This document shows, piece after piece, positions 44,903-54,198 of a DNA stretch of 64,000 bases. How positions within the stretch are numbered: position 1 is the stretch's first letter; every line of letters starts with the position of its first letter. Under the pieces are notes generated by a model that ran no database searches, was not told the DNA's origin, and was given only the letters and a program-made list of their open reading frames with translations. Source of the stretch: RGIG995 sp045543655 (lineage in GTDB: Bacteria; Bacillota; Clostridia; Oscillospirales; UBA644); the NCBI GenBank assembly GCA_045543655.1, contig JAZPXN010000068.1, positions 35,473 through 99,472 of the forward strand. The letters are read 5' to 3'. The position numbers and the translations under genes are program-made.

Positions 44903-45903
44903 AAAATCTCCAAGGCTTCGGTAAGAAGCCGGACCACCAGAACCTCCGCATCCACCGAAGTGGATTTACATTGAACGTCGATCTCAGAACAGACCTCGAT
45001 GAGGCGATCCAGGCGCTCCGGAGGAATCTTCTTAAGATAACCGGCGTAGCGACGGATCAGAAAGCCCTGCTTGATTCCCGTCAGAGCGATCATTTCCTTT
45101 TCCGGAAGAGAGACGCCTTCCAGCTCCTTCAATCGGTAAAGCCCGGCAAAACAGGAAAACAAAGAACCCAAAATCATCTGCGGAGGGGTTTTCAGAGCGC
45201 GCAGATCGCTCCACAGCGCAAATACTTTGTCGGAATCCTTTTGCAGAATCAGATCGTTCAATTCATAGGCACGGGCCTGAACGGTCTTGACGCAGAGCTT
45301 TTCCAGCGCCTCACGGGAAACGGCGCCGTTGCCGCAGTAAACGGCAATTTTATCAATCTCGGTCAGCATGGATTCCATATTCCGCTCTTCCACGGATAGA
45401 AAATAAGCGACCTCGGAAGCGCCGATCGTACATCCCCGGCGCTGAAACTGCTGGGTAACCCAACGGGCGAGGGTATTATCGTCCACCGTGCGGATTTCCA
45501 CGAACAGTCCGTCTCTGTCGATCCGCTTTTTCAACGCCTTATATCCCCCGGTGCGAGCGTCCGGGACCTCGGTCTGCTGATAGACGATGACCACCGTGTC
45601 CTCCGGGATCTCGCAATCATCCCCGGACAGAAACTCCGAAACGGGAGACGACGTGGAAAGATCGTTGATCATTAACGCTTTATATTCGCCCAAGGGAAAC
45701 AACCACAGCTCTTCGGAAAAGACGTCAACGGTCAGCTCTTTCCCCTCGTACCGGTGCAGATCCGTATCTGCATTATCAGGTAAAAGGGCGCCAATCAGAG
45801 AATTAAGATAAAACCGCTTCAGATAGGGTTCCGGCCCGCAGAAATAGTAGAGGCGGCGAAAGGAACGGGTATCGATATCGTTCTTCAGAGCATCAAGACT
45901 CAT
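44899..45903 (-). CDS. holA: DNA polymerase III subunit delta
   Basis: 334 residues. AAA+-like clamp-loader fold: RRLYYFCGPEPYLKRFYL start, YQQTEVPDARTGGYKALKK, VEERNMESMLTEIDKIAVYCG and the C-terminal collar helices. Opens the sliding clamp in the clamp loader. It starts inside the last 11 nt of comEC and overlaps rnmV by 4 nt. Confidence 0.92.
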   Translation of the reverse strand: MSLDALKNDIDTRSFRRLYYFCGPEPYLKRFYLNSLIGALLPDNADTDLHRYEGKELTVDVFSEELWLFPLGEYKALMINDLSTSSPVSEFLSGDDCEIPEDTVVIVYQQTEVPDARTGGYKALKKRIDRDGLFVEIRTVDDNTLARWVTQQFQRRGCTIGASEVAYFLSVEERNMESMLTEIDKIAVYCGNGAVSREALEKLCVKTVQARAYELNDLILQKDSDKVFALWSDLRALKTPPQMILGSLFSCFAGLYRLKELEGVSLPEKEMIALTGIKQGFLIRRYAGYLKKIPPERLDRLIEVCSEIDVQCKSTSVDAEVLVVRLLTEALEIL

Positions 45904-48271
45904 TTGCCGTATGAACCTCCATATTCTGCCCGTCGGAACGGACGATTACGGTGGACATGGTATCCGTCCGGAACAACTCCGCACCCGTCTCGGCAATGCG
46001 GAGCAAAGCCTCCTGCGTGGGATGTCCGTAATTGTTCTTCGCCCCCACCGAAATCACGGCGTAGACGGGGGAGCATGCCTGCAGAAAGGTGTCGCAGGAC
46101 GAAGATTTCGACCCATGATGGGGCACCGATAAAACGTCGCAGTCCAGCCCGTTTCCATAGGCGGAAACGAGACGTCTCTCTGCCTTCGAGGTAATATCTC
46201 CGGTAAACATTGCCCGGAAATTCCCGTATTCACAAAGGCCGACGATGGAGTTTTCATTCTGATCGTCGGAGGTGGGATCGAGATGCTTTGTCAAAAGGCG
46301 CAACGTAGCCTCACCAAGGGTACGGACGGTATCTTCCTCGATCACCGTAAGCTCTGCGCCTTCTTCGGCGGCAAGGGCCGTGATCTTAGCGTATAAACCG
46401 GCGTCGCCTTCCGTATAGGGAATGATGATCTCCAGAATCTCCTTTTCGGCGCACAGATCTTCAAGCCCGTTGGCGTGATCGTCGTGAAGATGGGAGATCA
46501 AAACGAATTTTACGGTATCGATCCCGACCTGCGTCAAGTAATCCGCCGCAACCAGTCCGGGGTCCTTCGTACCGCCGCAATCCACGACGCAGGCTTCGTC
46601 ACCAAATACGTTCACGAAACAGTTCCCCTGCCCCACGTCGAGAAAAGCCGTCTGCAAAACGCCTTCTGTAGGAGAAACGTCCCCGACGGTAGCGTCAGAG
46701 GAAGCAGATTCCGCAGCTTGATAAGCCGTTAAAAGTGCAATTGCAAGAAGAACCAACGCAAGCCCACGCCCAACCAAATTTTTTCGGGCTTTCTTTTTGG
46801 TCGTCTTTACGGCGGGCAGGAAGAACAACAGCACCGCCAAAAGAAGGCAAGCCCCCGCAACGATCCATTTCAGCGCAGGAGGCACAGTCTCCACCATATC
46901 CATAAATTCCACCGCAAAACCGGCAAGATAAGTCATGTATTTCACCCCATATCGAATAATTTCCCCGATCCAGCCGCATAAAAACGAAAGGAACGGGAGA
47001 AGAGAGAGCAACAGAAGGATCAGCGCCCCAAAGAAGCAGACCTCCAGTACCGGCAAAACCACCGGCGAAAGATAGACCGACCAGACGGAATAAGAATCAA
47101 AAAAGATCCACATCAGAGGAAGCGTCAGCAAAAACGCCGCCACCGACACGCAGGACAGAGAGATCAGATTCCGCAGAACGGAACCGCAAATAACGTGAAA
47201 ACGCTGAAACAGCCACATTACCGCAGCCTTCGTAAAGGGCGTTCCGAACAGAAGGATCCCCAACGCGGCCGCAAAGGACAGCTGAAAGGAAAGCGACAGG
47301 ATGGCGTAAGGACGGAACAGAAGAATCAACACGGCGGCGATCCCCAGTCGGTTAAAGGGATCGGAGCCAAGTGCAAGCCATTCGCCGATGAACAGCACTG
47401 CATTCATAATTACCGCCCGACAAACCGAGGGAGTAAATCCGGAAAAGAGCAGAATGACGAATAAAATCAAAAGGGAAGCAAGCATCCGAATATGCAGATT
47501 CCGAACACCGCGGAGCAAAAACAGAACGAAGGCAACGAAGATCGAAACGTGAAGCCCGGAAACGGCAACGATATGAACCATTCCGGTCTCGGTCAGAACG
47601 TCACGGTGTTCCTCCGTAAGAACCCCATCGTTCCCGGTCAGAACTGCGGTCATAAAACCGCCTTCCTCAAGGCCAATATATCGAACCAGTATCCGGTGGG
47701 TATAGCGACGGATCGCCCCGGAAACCGAATAGAACGAGAGGGACGCTTCCGTATACTCTACCTGGTCTTCCGGTGTGTTCAGCGTTGCCGACAGCGCGAT
47801 TCCCTCGCCGTAATTCCCACGCTGATGCTCCTGCTCAACGGTGTGAAAGCTGAACTTCGCAGTAACCGTTCCTCCGGCTTCGGAAAACTTTTTCTCACTG
47901 AAAAAGACGAACTTCTGCCGAAACACCTGCCGTGGAGGACGGGCAGTATAAAGATACAGGCCGGAATCGGTCTGCACCGGATCCTCCGTCAAGGTCACAG
48001 TGGTCTTCACCGTCACCCCGTCGTAGGACTCAACCGTATCGTAAAAATCATTGACGGGGAACCAGAGAATCACCGTAGAAATCAGCAGACAAATAAGCAC
48101 GTAAGTAAGATCCCGCAAAGGGATCGTAGGAAATCTCGCATACAGAATGATTGCGGGGATCAGCGCAACTCCCGAAAGGGCAATCACCCACGGAAAAGCT
48201 CCGGGAATATTCCAGAAGAGAAGGGCGGCAAGACAGATTACGATCCCGGCCGTAAAGGAGGCACGTTTCAT
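45893..48271 (-). CDS. comEC: ComEC/Rec2 DNA uptake channel protein
   Basis: 792 residues. Many membrane helices, the competence domain with MVHIVAVSGLHVSIF, and a C-terminal metallo-beta-lactamase domain (LDVGQGNCFVNV, LISHLHDDHANGLEDL, DVLSVPHHGSKSS). Carries single-stranded DNA across the membrane in transformable bacteria. ATG 48269-48271 overlaps the mutS2 stop (ATGA) with AAGGAGG upstream; a longer frame reads into mutS2 out of frame. Presence alone does not show competence; no comEA or com pilus genes are in view. Confidence 0.95.
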   Translation of the reverse strand: MKRASFTAGIVICLAALLFWNIPGAFPWVIALSGVALIPAIILYARFPTIPLRDLTYVLICLLISTVILWFPVNDFYDTVESYDGVTVKTTVTLTEDPVQTDSGLYLYTARPPRQVFRQKFVFFSEKKFSEAGGTVTAKFSFHTVEQEHQRGNYGEGIALSATLNTPEDQVEYTEASLSFYSVSGAIRRYTHRILVRYIGLEEGGFMTAVLTGNDGVLTEEHRDVLTETGMVHIVAVSGLHVSIFVAFVLFLLRGVRNLHIRMLASLLILFVILLFSGFTPSVCRAVIMNAVLFIGEWLALGSDPFNRLGIAAVLILLFRPYAILSLSFQLSFAAALGILLFGTPFTKAAVMWLFQRFHVICGSVLRNLISLSCVSVAAFLLTLPLMWIFFDSYSVWSVYLSPVVLPVLEVCFFGALILLLLSLLPFLSFLCGWIGEIIRYGVKYMTYLAGFAVEFMDMVETVPPALKWIVAGACLLLAVLLFFLPAVKTTKKKARKNLVGRGLALVLLAIALLTAYQAAESASSDATVGDVSPTEGVLQTAFLDVGQGNCFVNVFGDEACVVDCGGTKDPGLVAADYLTQVGIDTVKFVLISHLHDDHANGLEDLCAEKEILEIIIPYTEGDAGLYAKITALAAEEGAELTVIEEDTVRTLGEATLRLLTKHLDPTSDDQNENSIVGLCEYGNFRAMFTGDITSKAERRLVSAYGNGLDCDVLSVPHHGSKSSSCDTFLQACSPVYAVISVGAKNNYGHPTQEALLRIAETGAELFRTDTMSTVIVRSDGQNMEVHTANES

Positions 48272-50619
48272 CCCTGCTTCAGCGTAACGATGGTAACCCC
48301 GGTCTCTCCTTCTCCGTAGACGCCGAGGCGGAAGGATTCCACCGCCCGGTCCTTGCGGAGCATAGCGTGAACGCCCTGGCGGAGAGCGCCGGTGCCTTTG
48401 CCGTGAATAATGCTGACGGTGGTAAGGCCGGACATACGGCACCGATCAAGAAACCCTTCCACCACGGGCTCTGCTTCAAGAATGTTCATTCCTCGGATAT
48501 CGATCTCGTTGGATGCATCCCGGGTATCCCGCCCGAGGGAATAAACGCTCTTCCCCTGGGGTTGGGGAGGAATCTTGGATTTCTGTTCGATCAGCTCAAG
48601 ATCGTCCAGCCGGATCTTGGTTTTGACGATACCAACCTGGATCTGGACCTGCTTTTTATGATCCGGTAAGGCCAACACCGTCCCGGTCTTACCAAGGGAG
48701 ATCACCTTGACCGTATCCCCTTCCCGCAGAGGACGGGGCAAAGGCTTCTTTTCCTTTTTGGGAGCCACGGCAGATTCCATCCGATCCAGCTTGTCGGCGG
48801 TGGATTTTTTCACGGCACCCACCTTTTCCCGGAAATCGGCACGGTCTTTTTCTTTCCGCAGCTCGTCGATCTCATCAAGGAGACGGTCGGTATCCCGCCG
48901 GGCCTGATCCACGATCTCCGCGGCTTTCCGCTTAGCGGCTTCCAATTGGGCCTGTGCCTTGGATTCCAGCTCTTCCCGCTCAGCCTTTGCCCGGTTCAGG
49001 GCACATTGAGCCTCGAAGCGCAATTCTTCCGCCTGCTTTTTATCATATTCCAGGGTCTTTCGGGTGGTTTCCAGGTCTGCAAGAACGCTTTCCAGCTTGA
49101 CCGTCTCGTGATCAAGATGATATTTTGCCCCTTCAATCACCACGTCGTCCATGCCCAGCTTCTGAACGATGGCAAAGGCGTTGGATTTCCCGGGAATTCC
49201 GGTGATCAACCGGTAGGTTGGACGCAGCGTGGAGACGTCGAATTCGCAGGACGCGTTTTCCACGTCGGGGGTCTGCAAAGCGTATAGCTTCAACTCCGCG
49301 TAGTGGGTGGTACACATTACCTTTGCGCCCATGGACTGAATCGTCTCAATAATAGACATGGCAAGGGCCGCACCCTCCGAAGGATCGGTGCCGCTTCCCA
49401 ATTCGTCGAGAAGCACCAGAGAGCGATCGGTAATCTTGCTCAAAATCGCGATGATATGGGTCATATGAGCGGAGAAGGTGGAAAGAGACTGCTCAATGCT
49501 CTGCTCGTCACCGATATCCGCAAAAATACGATCGTAAAATGCAACGGGGGATCCTTCCTTGGCACAAACGAAAAGCCCCGCTTTCGCCATCAGGCAAGCA
49601 AGACCAAGGGTCTTCAGCGATACGGTCTTCCCGCCGGTATTGGGGCCGGTAACGATCAGAACGGAATAATCCTTTCCGATGGAAACGTCGATAGGAACCA
49701 CCTTATCCCGGGAAATCAGAGGGTGACGGGCGGCGACAAGGACGGTGCTGCCGTCTTCGGTAAGGTTGGGCTTATAGGCGCGGATCTCCGTGGCGTAACG
49801 GGCCTTCGCAAAGCAAAAATCAAAGAAGCAGACCGTTTTGAAATCACTGACAAGCCAATCGGCACGGTCTCCGATCTGCTGAGAAAACTGCATCAGGATC
49901 TTATCGATCTCCCGGCGCTCTTCCGCCGCAAGCACGGCGATTTCGTTATTGGCGTTCACAACAGCCATCGGTTCAATAAAAACCGTAGCCCCGCTGGAGG
50001 AGGTATCGTGAACGAGACCGGGAACGTCGTTACGGCATTCGGCGCGCACCGGCAACACGTAGCGGTCGTTACGGATGGTAACGATGGCATCCTGCAGATA
50101 TTGGCCGGCAGAACGGAGATAACTGTCCAAAACATTGCGGATCCTCCCACGGGCGGCGGCCTGCTTGCGACGGATATCCCGCAGATTCGAAGAAGCGGCG
50201 TCGGAAACTTCTTCCGGAGAAGGGAACGCCGCATTGATGGCGTTTTCCAGAGTTACGTCCGGTACCAGAAGATCGAAATATTCGGTCAGCGCGCCGCTTT
50301 CGGAGGGCTTATTTTCCCGAAGCCCCCGCACGATACGGAGCAGGTCGGCAATGGCGATCAGTTCGGAAATAGCCAAAGTGCCGCCGTTCTGTGCGCGGCG
50401 GGCAGAGGAAATAATATTTTTCAAATCCGAAAAGGACGGCGCTCCGTATCGCTGAAGAATCGTCAGCGCGGCGTCGGTCTCTTCCAGCGCCTTTCGGGAG
50501 GCAGCTGCAGTATCGTGGGGCTTCAGATCCCGGCACATTTCCTTGGCCGGCTCCGAAATCGCGTGAACGGCCAGCCGTTCCAATATTTTCGGATATTCAA
50601 GAGGGTTCAATTCATCCAT
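48268..50619 (-). CDS. mutS2: MutS2 with Smr nuclease domain
   Basis: 783 residues. MutS-type core, Walker A VTGPNTGGKTVSLKTLGL, LLDELGSGTDPSEGAAL, a long coiled-coil region rich in Glu/Lys, a KOW-like segment (EGDTVKVISLGKTGTVLAL), and a C-terminal Smr domain with IDIRGM and SIIHGKGTGALR. Implicated in rescue of collided ribosomes and suppression of recombination. 12 nt downstream of recO. Confidence 0.96.
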   Translation of the reverse strand: MDELNPLEYPKILERLAVHAISEPAKEMCRDLKPHDTAAASRKALEETDAALTILQRYGAPSFSDLKNIISSARRAQNGGTLAISELIAIADLLRIVRGLRENKPSESGALTEYFDLLVPDVTLENAINAAFPSPEEVSDAASSNLRDIRRKQAAARGRIRNVLDSYLRSAGQYLQDAIVTIRNDRYVLPVRAECRNDVPGLVHDTSSSGATVFIEPMAVVNANNEIAVLAAEERREIDKILMQFSQQIGDRADWLVSDFKTVCFFDFCFAKARYATEIRAYKPNLTEDGSTVLVAARHPLISRDKVVPIDVSIGKDYSVLIVTGPNTGGKTVSLKTLGLACLMAKAGLFVCAKEGSPVAFYDRIFADIGDEQSIEQSLSTFSAHMTHIIAILSKITDRSLVLLDELGSGTDPSEGAALAMSIIETIQSMGAKVMCTTHYAELKLYALQTPDVENASCEFDVSTLRPTYRLITGIPGKSNAFAIVQKLGMDDVVIEGAKYHLDHETVKLESVLADLETTRKTLEYDKKQAEELRFEAQCALNRAKAEREELESKAQAQLEAAKRKAAEIVDQARRDTDRLLDEIDELRKEKDRADFREKVGAVKKSTADKLDRMESAVAPKKEKKPLPRPLREGDTVKVISLGKTGTVLALPDHKKQVQIQVGIVKTKIRLDDLELIEQKSKIPPQPQGKSVYSLGRDTRDASNEIDIRGMNILEAEPVVEGFLDRCRMSGLTTVSIIHGKGTGALRQGVHAMLRKDRAVESFRLGVYGEGETGVTIVTLKQG

Positions 50620-50631
50620 AACGGAAACCTT

Positions 50632-51351
50632 TCAGTACGTAATTAACAAAGAACGGTAATATTCCAGCGACGGGAAATCCGTATCGGTAATAAAAGCCAC
50701 GTAGTCGGAGAGCAATTTGGAAAGATAATGCATCGAATCGTCGTTCATCGAAAAAAGATACGCCTTCTTCCCTTCGTTTACGGCCATATGGCGCAACGCC
50801 GCGATCATTCCGGGAGTCACGGGGTATCCGTCACCGCAGTCTTCACAGCAAAAGCCGTCTTTAAAGGACCATTTTACCGGATCTTTGCCGCATTTGACGC
50901 AGGTAACCTCCGGGAAAACGCCTTCGATCAGACAGTACTTCGTCTCAAACACCAGCTTGATCAGACGCTCGTCCAAATCGGTGGAGGAAAGAAGATAGAG
51001 GGAATTCAAAAGCAGCGAACAAAGCGCCGCGGCATCGGTCTCCTCCCCGCTTTTCGCGGAAACGTCGGCAAAATACTGCGCTAACGCGAGACGGGTAAGA
51101 TCCAGCCGGAGATCGTAAAAAGCCTCCCGGACGTCTGCGGAATTGACCACGTACATTCCTTTTCCCTTAAAAAGCACGAAATTGGAAAACACGTAATTCT
51201 GCGCATACAACACCGATTGCTTTTTGTTCTTCCCGACGGAGCGCGCCAACGCCGTAATACGGCCGTGCTCCGGGGTGAGAAGGGTCAGGATCATATCCCG
51301 CTCCCCGTAGGGGCGGGCCTTCAGAACGATCCCGTCGGTGACCACTTCCAT
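50632..51351 (-). CDS. recO: DNA repair protein RecO
   Basis: 239 residues. N-terminal OB fold (TDGIVLKARPYGERDMILTLL), helical core, and a zinc site CVKCGKDPVKWSFKDGFCCEDC (read in two parts). Loads RecA on SSB-coated DNA with RecR. Follows era by 12 nt in the classical era-recO order. Confidence 0.95.
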   Translation of the reverse strand: MEVVTDGIVLKARPYGERDMILTLLTPEHGRITALARSVGKNKKQSVLYAQNYVFSNFVLFKGKGMYVVNSADVREAFYDLRLDLTRLALAQYFADVSAKSGEETDAAALCSLLLNSLYLLSSTDLDERLIKLVFETKYCLIEGVFPEVTCVKCGKDPVKWSFKDGFCCEDCGDGYPVTPGMIAALRHMAVNEGKKAYLFSMNDDSMHYLSKLLSDYVAFITDTDFPSLEYYRSLLITY

Positions 51352-51363
51352 AAATTCGACTCC

Positions 51364-52245
51364 TTAGAATTCGTTATATTCGTTGATCAGATTTTCATTG
51401 TTGCGCCAATCTTCCTTGACCTTGACGCGGCATTCCAGGTAAACCTTGCGCCCCAACATATTTTCGATCTCGGAGCGAGCTTCGGTGGCAATTTTTTTCA
51501 GCATCGAGCCCTGCTTTCCAATAATGATTCCTTTGTGGGAATCCCGTTCACAGATAATATTGACGTAGATCTCGGTGAGACGGCCGTCTTCCCGGTCCTT
51601 GAACAGAACCGTTTCCACGGCGGTACCGTGGGGCACTTCGTCCCGGAGATTACGAAGGAGCTTTTCCCGCACAAGCTCACTTGCAAGATATCGCTCGGAG
51701 CGGTCGGTGGCGGAATCGGTGGGGTAATAAACCACGGGAGAATCCTCCACGTGCTTGAGGATTTCGTCCAGAACGATCTTCACCCCGTCCCGCTGAAGCG
51801 CGCTGATGGGAACGATGGAATCAAATTCATGCAATTCCGCATAAGCGGAGATGACCTTCAGGATCTCGTCCTTACGGATCTTATCGATTTTATTCAACGC
51901 GAGAACGCAGGGCAGGCCGGAGGCTTTGATCTTTTGGATCACGTCCCGCTCCATGGAGCCGGGAGCCCGGCATTCGGCAACGAAAAGAAGGATATCCACG
52001 TCCCCGATAGACTCCTCCGCCACTTCCACCATTTTTGCGCCCAGTTTATTTTCCGGGCGATGGAAGCCGGGGGTGTCCAGGAAGGCGATCTGCACGTTTT
52101 CCGCATTGTATACACCGACGATCCGACTGCGGGTAGTCTGGGGCTTGTCGGAAATAATGGAGATTTTCTCCCCGAGAATGGCGTTAAGCAAGGTGGACTT
52201 CCCGACGTTGGTACGTCCGATAATGGAAACGAATGCGCTTTTCAT
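51364..52245 (-). CDS. era: GTPase Era
   Basis: 293 residues. G1 GRTNVGKSTL, G3 DTPGFHRPENKLG, G4 NKIDK, and a C-terminal KH domain (GIIIGKQGSMLKKIATEAR). Assists 16S rRNA processing and 30S assembly. ATG start, 15 nt after dgkA. Confidence 0.98.
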   Translation of the reverse strand: MKSAFVSIIGRTNVGKSTLLNAILGEKISIISDKPQTTRSRIVGVYNAENVQIAFLDTPGFHRPENKLGAKMVEVAEESIGDVDILLFVAECRAPGSMERDVIQKIKASGLPCVLALNKIDKIRKDEILKVISAYAELHEFDSIVPISALQRDGVKIVLDEILKHVEDSPVVYYPTDSATDRSERYLASELVREKLLRNLRDEVPHGTAVETVLFKDREDGRLTEIYVNIICERDSHKGIIIGKQGSMLKKIATEARSEIENMLGRKVYLECRVKVKEDWRNNENLINEYNEF

Positions 52246-52260
52246 AAAAAAACCTCTTCT

Positions 52261-52728
52261 TTACTTTTGAACCTTTTTGCCCCGGACGAAAAACAGGGCA
52301 AGGATGATAAACAAAATCAAAATTGCGATACGGACGGGGGATTGCATCTTTTCTCCTACCAGAGCCCAATGAACGGGATCCCGGAAAAGGATCACCGCAA
52401 CGATCACGGAACCGATCGAAGAAACGAGAACCGATGCGGCCGCAGAATCCTTTGCCCGCTTCGCTGACTCGGACCGCTCTCCCTTCGACGCAAGATCCAC
52501 GGCGTTTTCCACGGCGGTATTGATCAACTCCAGCGAAAGAACCAACGCGTAAAGGATCACGAGGGCCACGGCTTGTCCCGCAGTCACTTCATAGAGAAAA
52601 GCAAACCAAGTGACCAGAACCACGGCCACGAGGTGGATGCGAAAATTCCGCTCTTCCCGTACCGTGCGAAAAAGGCCGCAAAAGGCGTAACCGAAGGAAC
52701 GGAAAATCGCCTTGAACATTTCGATCAT
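52261..52728 (-). CDS. dgkA: Diacylglycerol/undecaprenol kinase DgkA
   Basis: 155 residues. Three membrane helices and the family signature ELINTAVENAVDLAS with the catalytic Glu, plus an amphipathic N-terminus (FGYAFCGLFRTVREERNFRIH). Gram-positive members phosphorylate undecaprenol or diacylglycerol for lipid recycling. ATG overlaps the ybeY stop (ATGA). Confidence 0.94.
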   Translation of the reverse strand: MIEMFKAIFRSFGYAFCGLFRTVREERNFRIHLVAVVLVTWFAFLYEVTAGQAVALVILYALVLSLELINTAVENAVDLASKGERSESAKRAKDSAAASVLVSSIGSVIVAVILFRDPVHWALVGEKMQSPVRIAILILFIILALFFVRGKKVQK

Positions 52729-53192
52729 CGGGGCAATCCCATTCCTTCCAGAATGGCCTCCTGGCGGGAAAACATTTCTTTTTCCTGCTCCGGCCCATCC
52801 ACGTGATCGTATCCGAGACAATGCAGGACCGAATGGGCAGTCAGAAACGCCACCTCCCGCTCGTAAGTATGGCCGTATTCCTCGGCCTGCTTGCGGGCCC
52901 GTTCCAAAGAAAGAGCCATATCTCCGACGTAGAGATAATCATCCCCCTCCGCCAAGGGATAATCCCCCGAAGGGAAGGACAGAACGTCGGTGGGCCGGTC
53001 GATCTGCCGGAAATCCCGGTTCAGATCCCGGATAGACCGATCGTCTACCAGAAGGACGGACATTTCGCTTTCCACCGAAACGTCTTCGTAATCAAGAACG
53101 GCGTTGACGGTGGCCCGGATCAGATCCTTCAGGGCCTTTGGCGTTTTTTCCTTCCGCTGTTGATTGGTGATGCTTACGTGACAGTTTGCCAT
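52725..53192 (-). CDS. ybeY: rRNA maturation endoribonuclease YbeY
   Basis: 155 residues. Zinc-binding HSVLHCLGYDHVDG (H3xH5xH) and the upstream TDVLSFPSGDYPL and YVGDMALSLERARKQAEEYGH, read in parts. Acts in 16S rRNA 3' end maturation. Sits between phoH and dgkA; yqfF, usually found here, is missing. Confidence 0.96.
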   Translation of the reverse strand: MANCHVSITNQQRKEKTPKALKDLIRATVNAVLDYEDVSVESEMSVLLVDDRSIRDLNRDFRQIDRPTDVLSFPSGDYPLAEGDDYLYVGDMALSLERARKQAEEYGHTYEREVAFLTAHSVLHCLGYDHVDGPEQEKEMFSRQEAILEGMGLPR

Positions 53193-53199
53193 AGCTTCC

Positions 53200-54198
53200 T
53201 CACTTCTTCCCGTTCTCCGGCCGGGCTTGTTTTTCGGCGTATGCGTCGTAGGCCCGGATGATCTGCTGAACCAGCGCGTGACGCACGACGTCCTTTGCGG
53301 AGAGCTTCTGAATGGAAATATCGTTGACGTTTTCCAGAACCTTCATAGCCTGCTTCAGTCCGCTCTGCTTCCCATCGGGAAGATCGATCTGGGTCACGTC
53401 TCCGGTGATAACGATCTTGGAACGGAATCCGAGACGGGTCAGAAACATCTTCATCTGCTCGCAGGTAGTATTTTGAGCCTCGTCAAGAATGATAAAGGAA
53501 TCGTCCAGCGTGCGTCCCCGCATATAAGCAAGGGGCGCTACTTCGATGATATTCTTTTCCAAGTAATTCTGATAGGTCTCAACGCCGAGAAAATCAAACA
53601 AGGCGTCGTGCAGGGGGCGCAGATAGGGATCGACCTTATCCTGCAGATCCCCGGGCAAAAAGCCCAGCTTCTCCCCTGCTTCCACGGCAGGACGGGTCAA
53701 CACGATCCGGTCAACCTGCTTATTCCGAAGAGCGGTGACCGCCATGGCAACGGCAAGATAGGTCTTCCCCGTACCGGCAGGTCCGATCCCGAGGGTAACG
53801 GTGTTGGAGCGGATGGCGGAAATATAGGACTTCTGCCCGAAGGTTTTGGGCTTGACCGGCTTCCCCCGGGAGGTAATGCAAATACAGTCCCCGCCAAGAT
53901 CCGAGAGGGATTCCTCCCTCCCCTCCCGCACCGAGAGAATGCAATACGCAACGGTCTGCCCGTCGATGAGTTCCCCCTTTTGAGCAAGGACCGCCAGCTG
54001 CGCGATCACTTTTTTGGCGTCCGCTACGTTTTCCGCATCCCCGGAGATTTTCAATTCCTCTCCCCGATTGGTCACGGAGACCTTCAGTTCCGTCTCAATA
54101 CGGCGAATATTCTCGTCGAGATGACCAAACAGGTTCGAGAGGACGTCAAGAGATTCAAATTTTAAAACTTCTTCCACGGTATCAATATCCTTCATCAT
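53200..54198 (-). CDS. PhoH-family ATPase
   Basis: 332 residues. N-terminal KH-like region, Walker A GIGPAGTGKTYLAVAMAV, Walker B SFIILDEAQNTT, and RLGFRSKIVITGDVTQIDLP. Probably an RNA-linked ATPase, conserved beside ybeY. The ATG 54196-54198 is chosen; another ATG follows directly. It starts 17 nt inside the end of yqfD. Confidence 0.93.
   Translation of the reverse strand: MMKDIDTVEEVLKFESLDVLSNLFGHLDENIRRIETELKVSVTNRGEELKISGDAENVADAKKVIAQLAVLAQKGELIDGQTVAYCILSVREGREESLSDLGGDCICITSRGKPVKPKTFGQKSYISAIRSNTVTLGIGPAGTGKTYLAVAMAVTALRNKQVDRIVLTRPAVEAGEKLGFLPGDLQDKVDPYLRPLHDALFDFLGVETYQNYLEKNIIEVAPLAYMRGRTLDDSFIILDEAQNTTCEQMKMFLTRLGFRSKIVITGDVTQIDLPDGKQSGLKQAMKVLENVNDISIQKLSAKDVVRHALVQQIIRAYDAYAEKQARPENGKK

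Noticed and set aside
48272..48442. N-terminal extension of ComEC into mutS2
   Set aside because: The extra residues are Arg/Pro-rich out-of-frame Smr sequence; the ATG overlapping the mutS2 stop has a strong ribosome-binding site.
52729..52821. Upstream extension of DgkA into ybeY
   Set aside because: The extra residues are frame-shifted YbeY C-terminus; the ATGA overlap start fits the family length.
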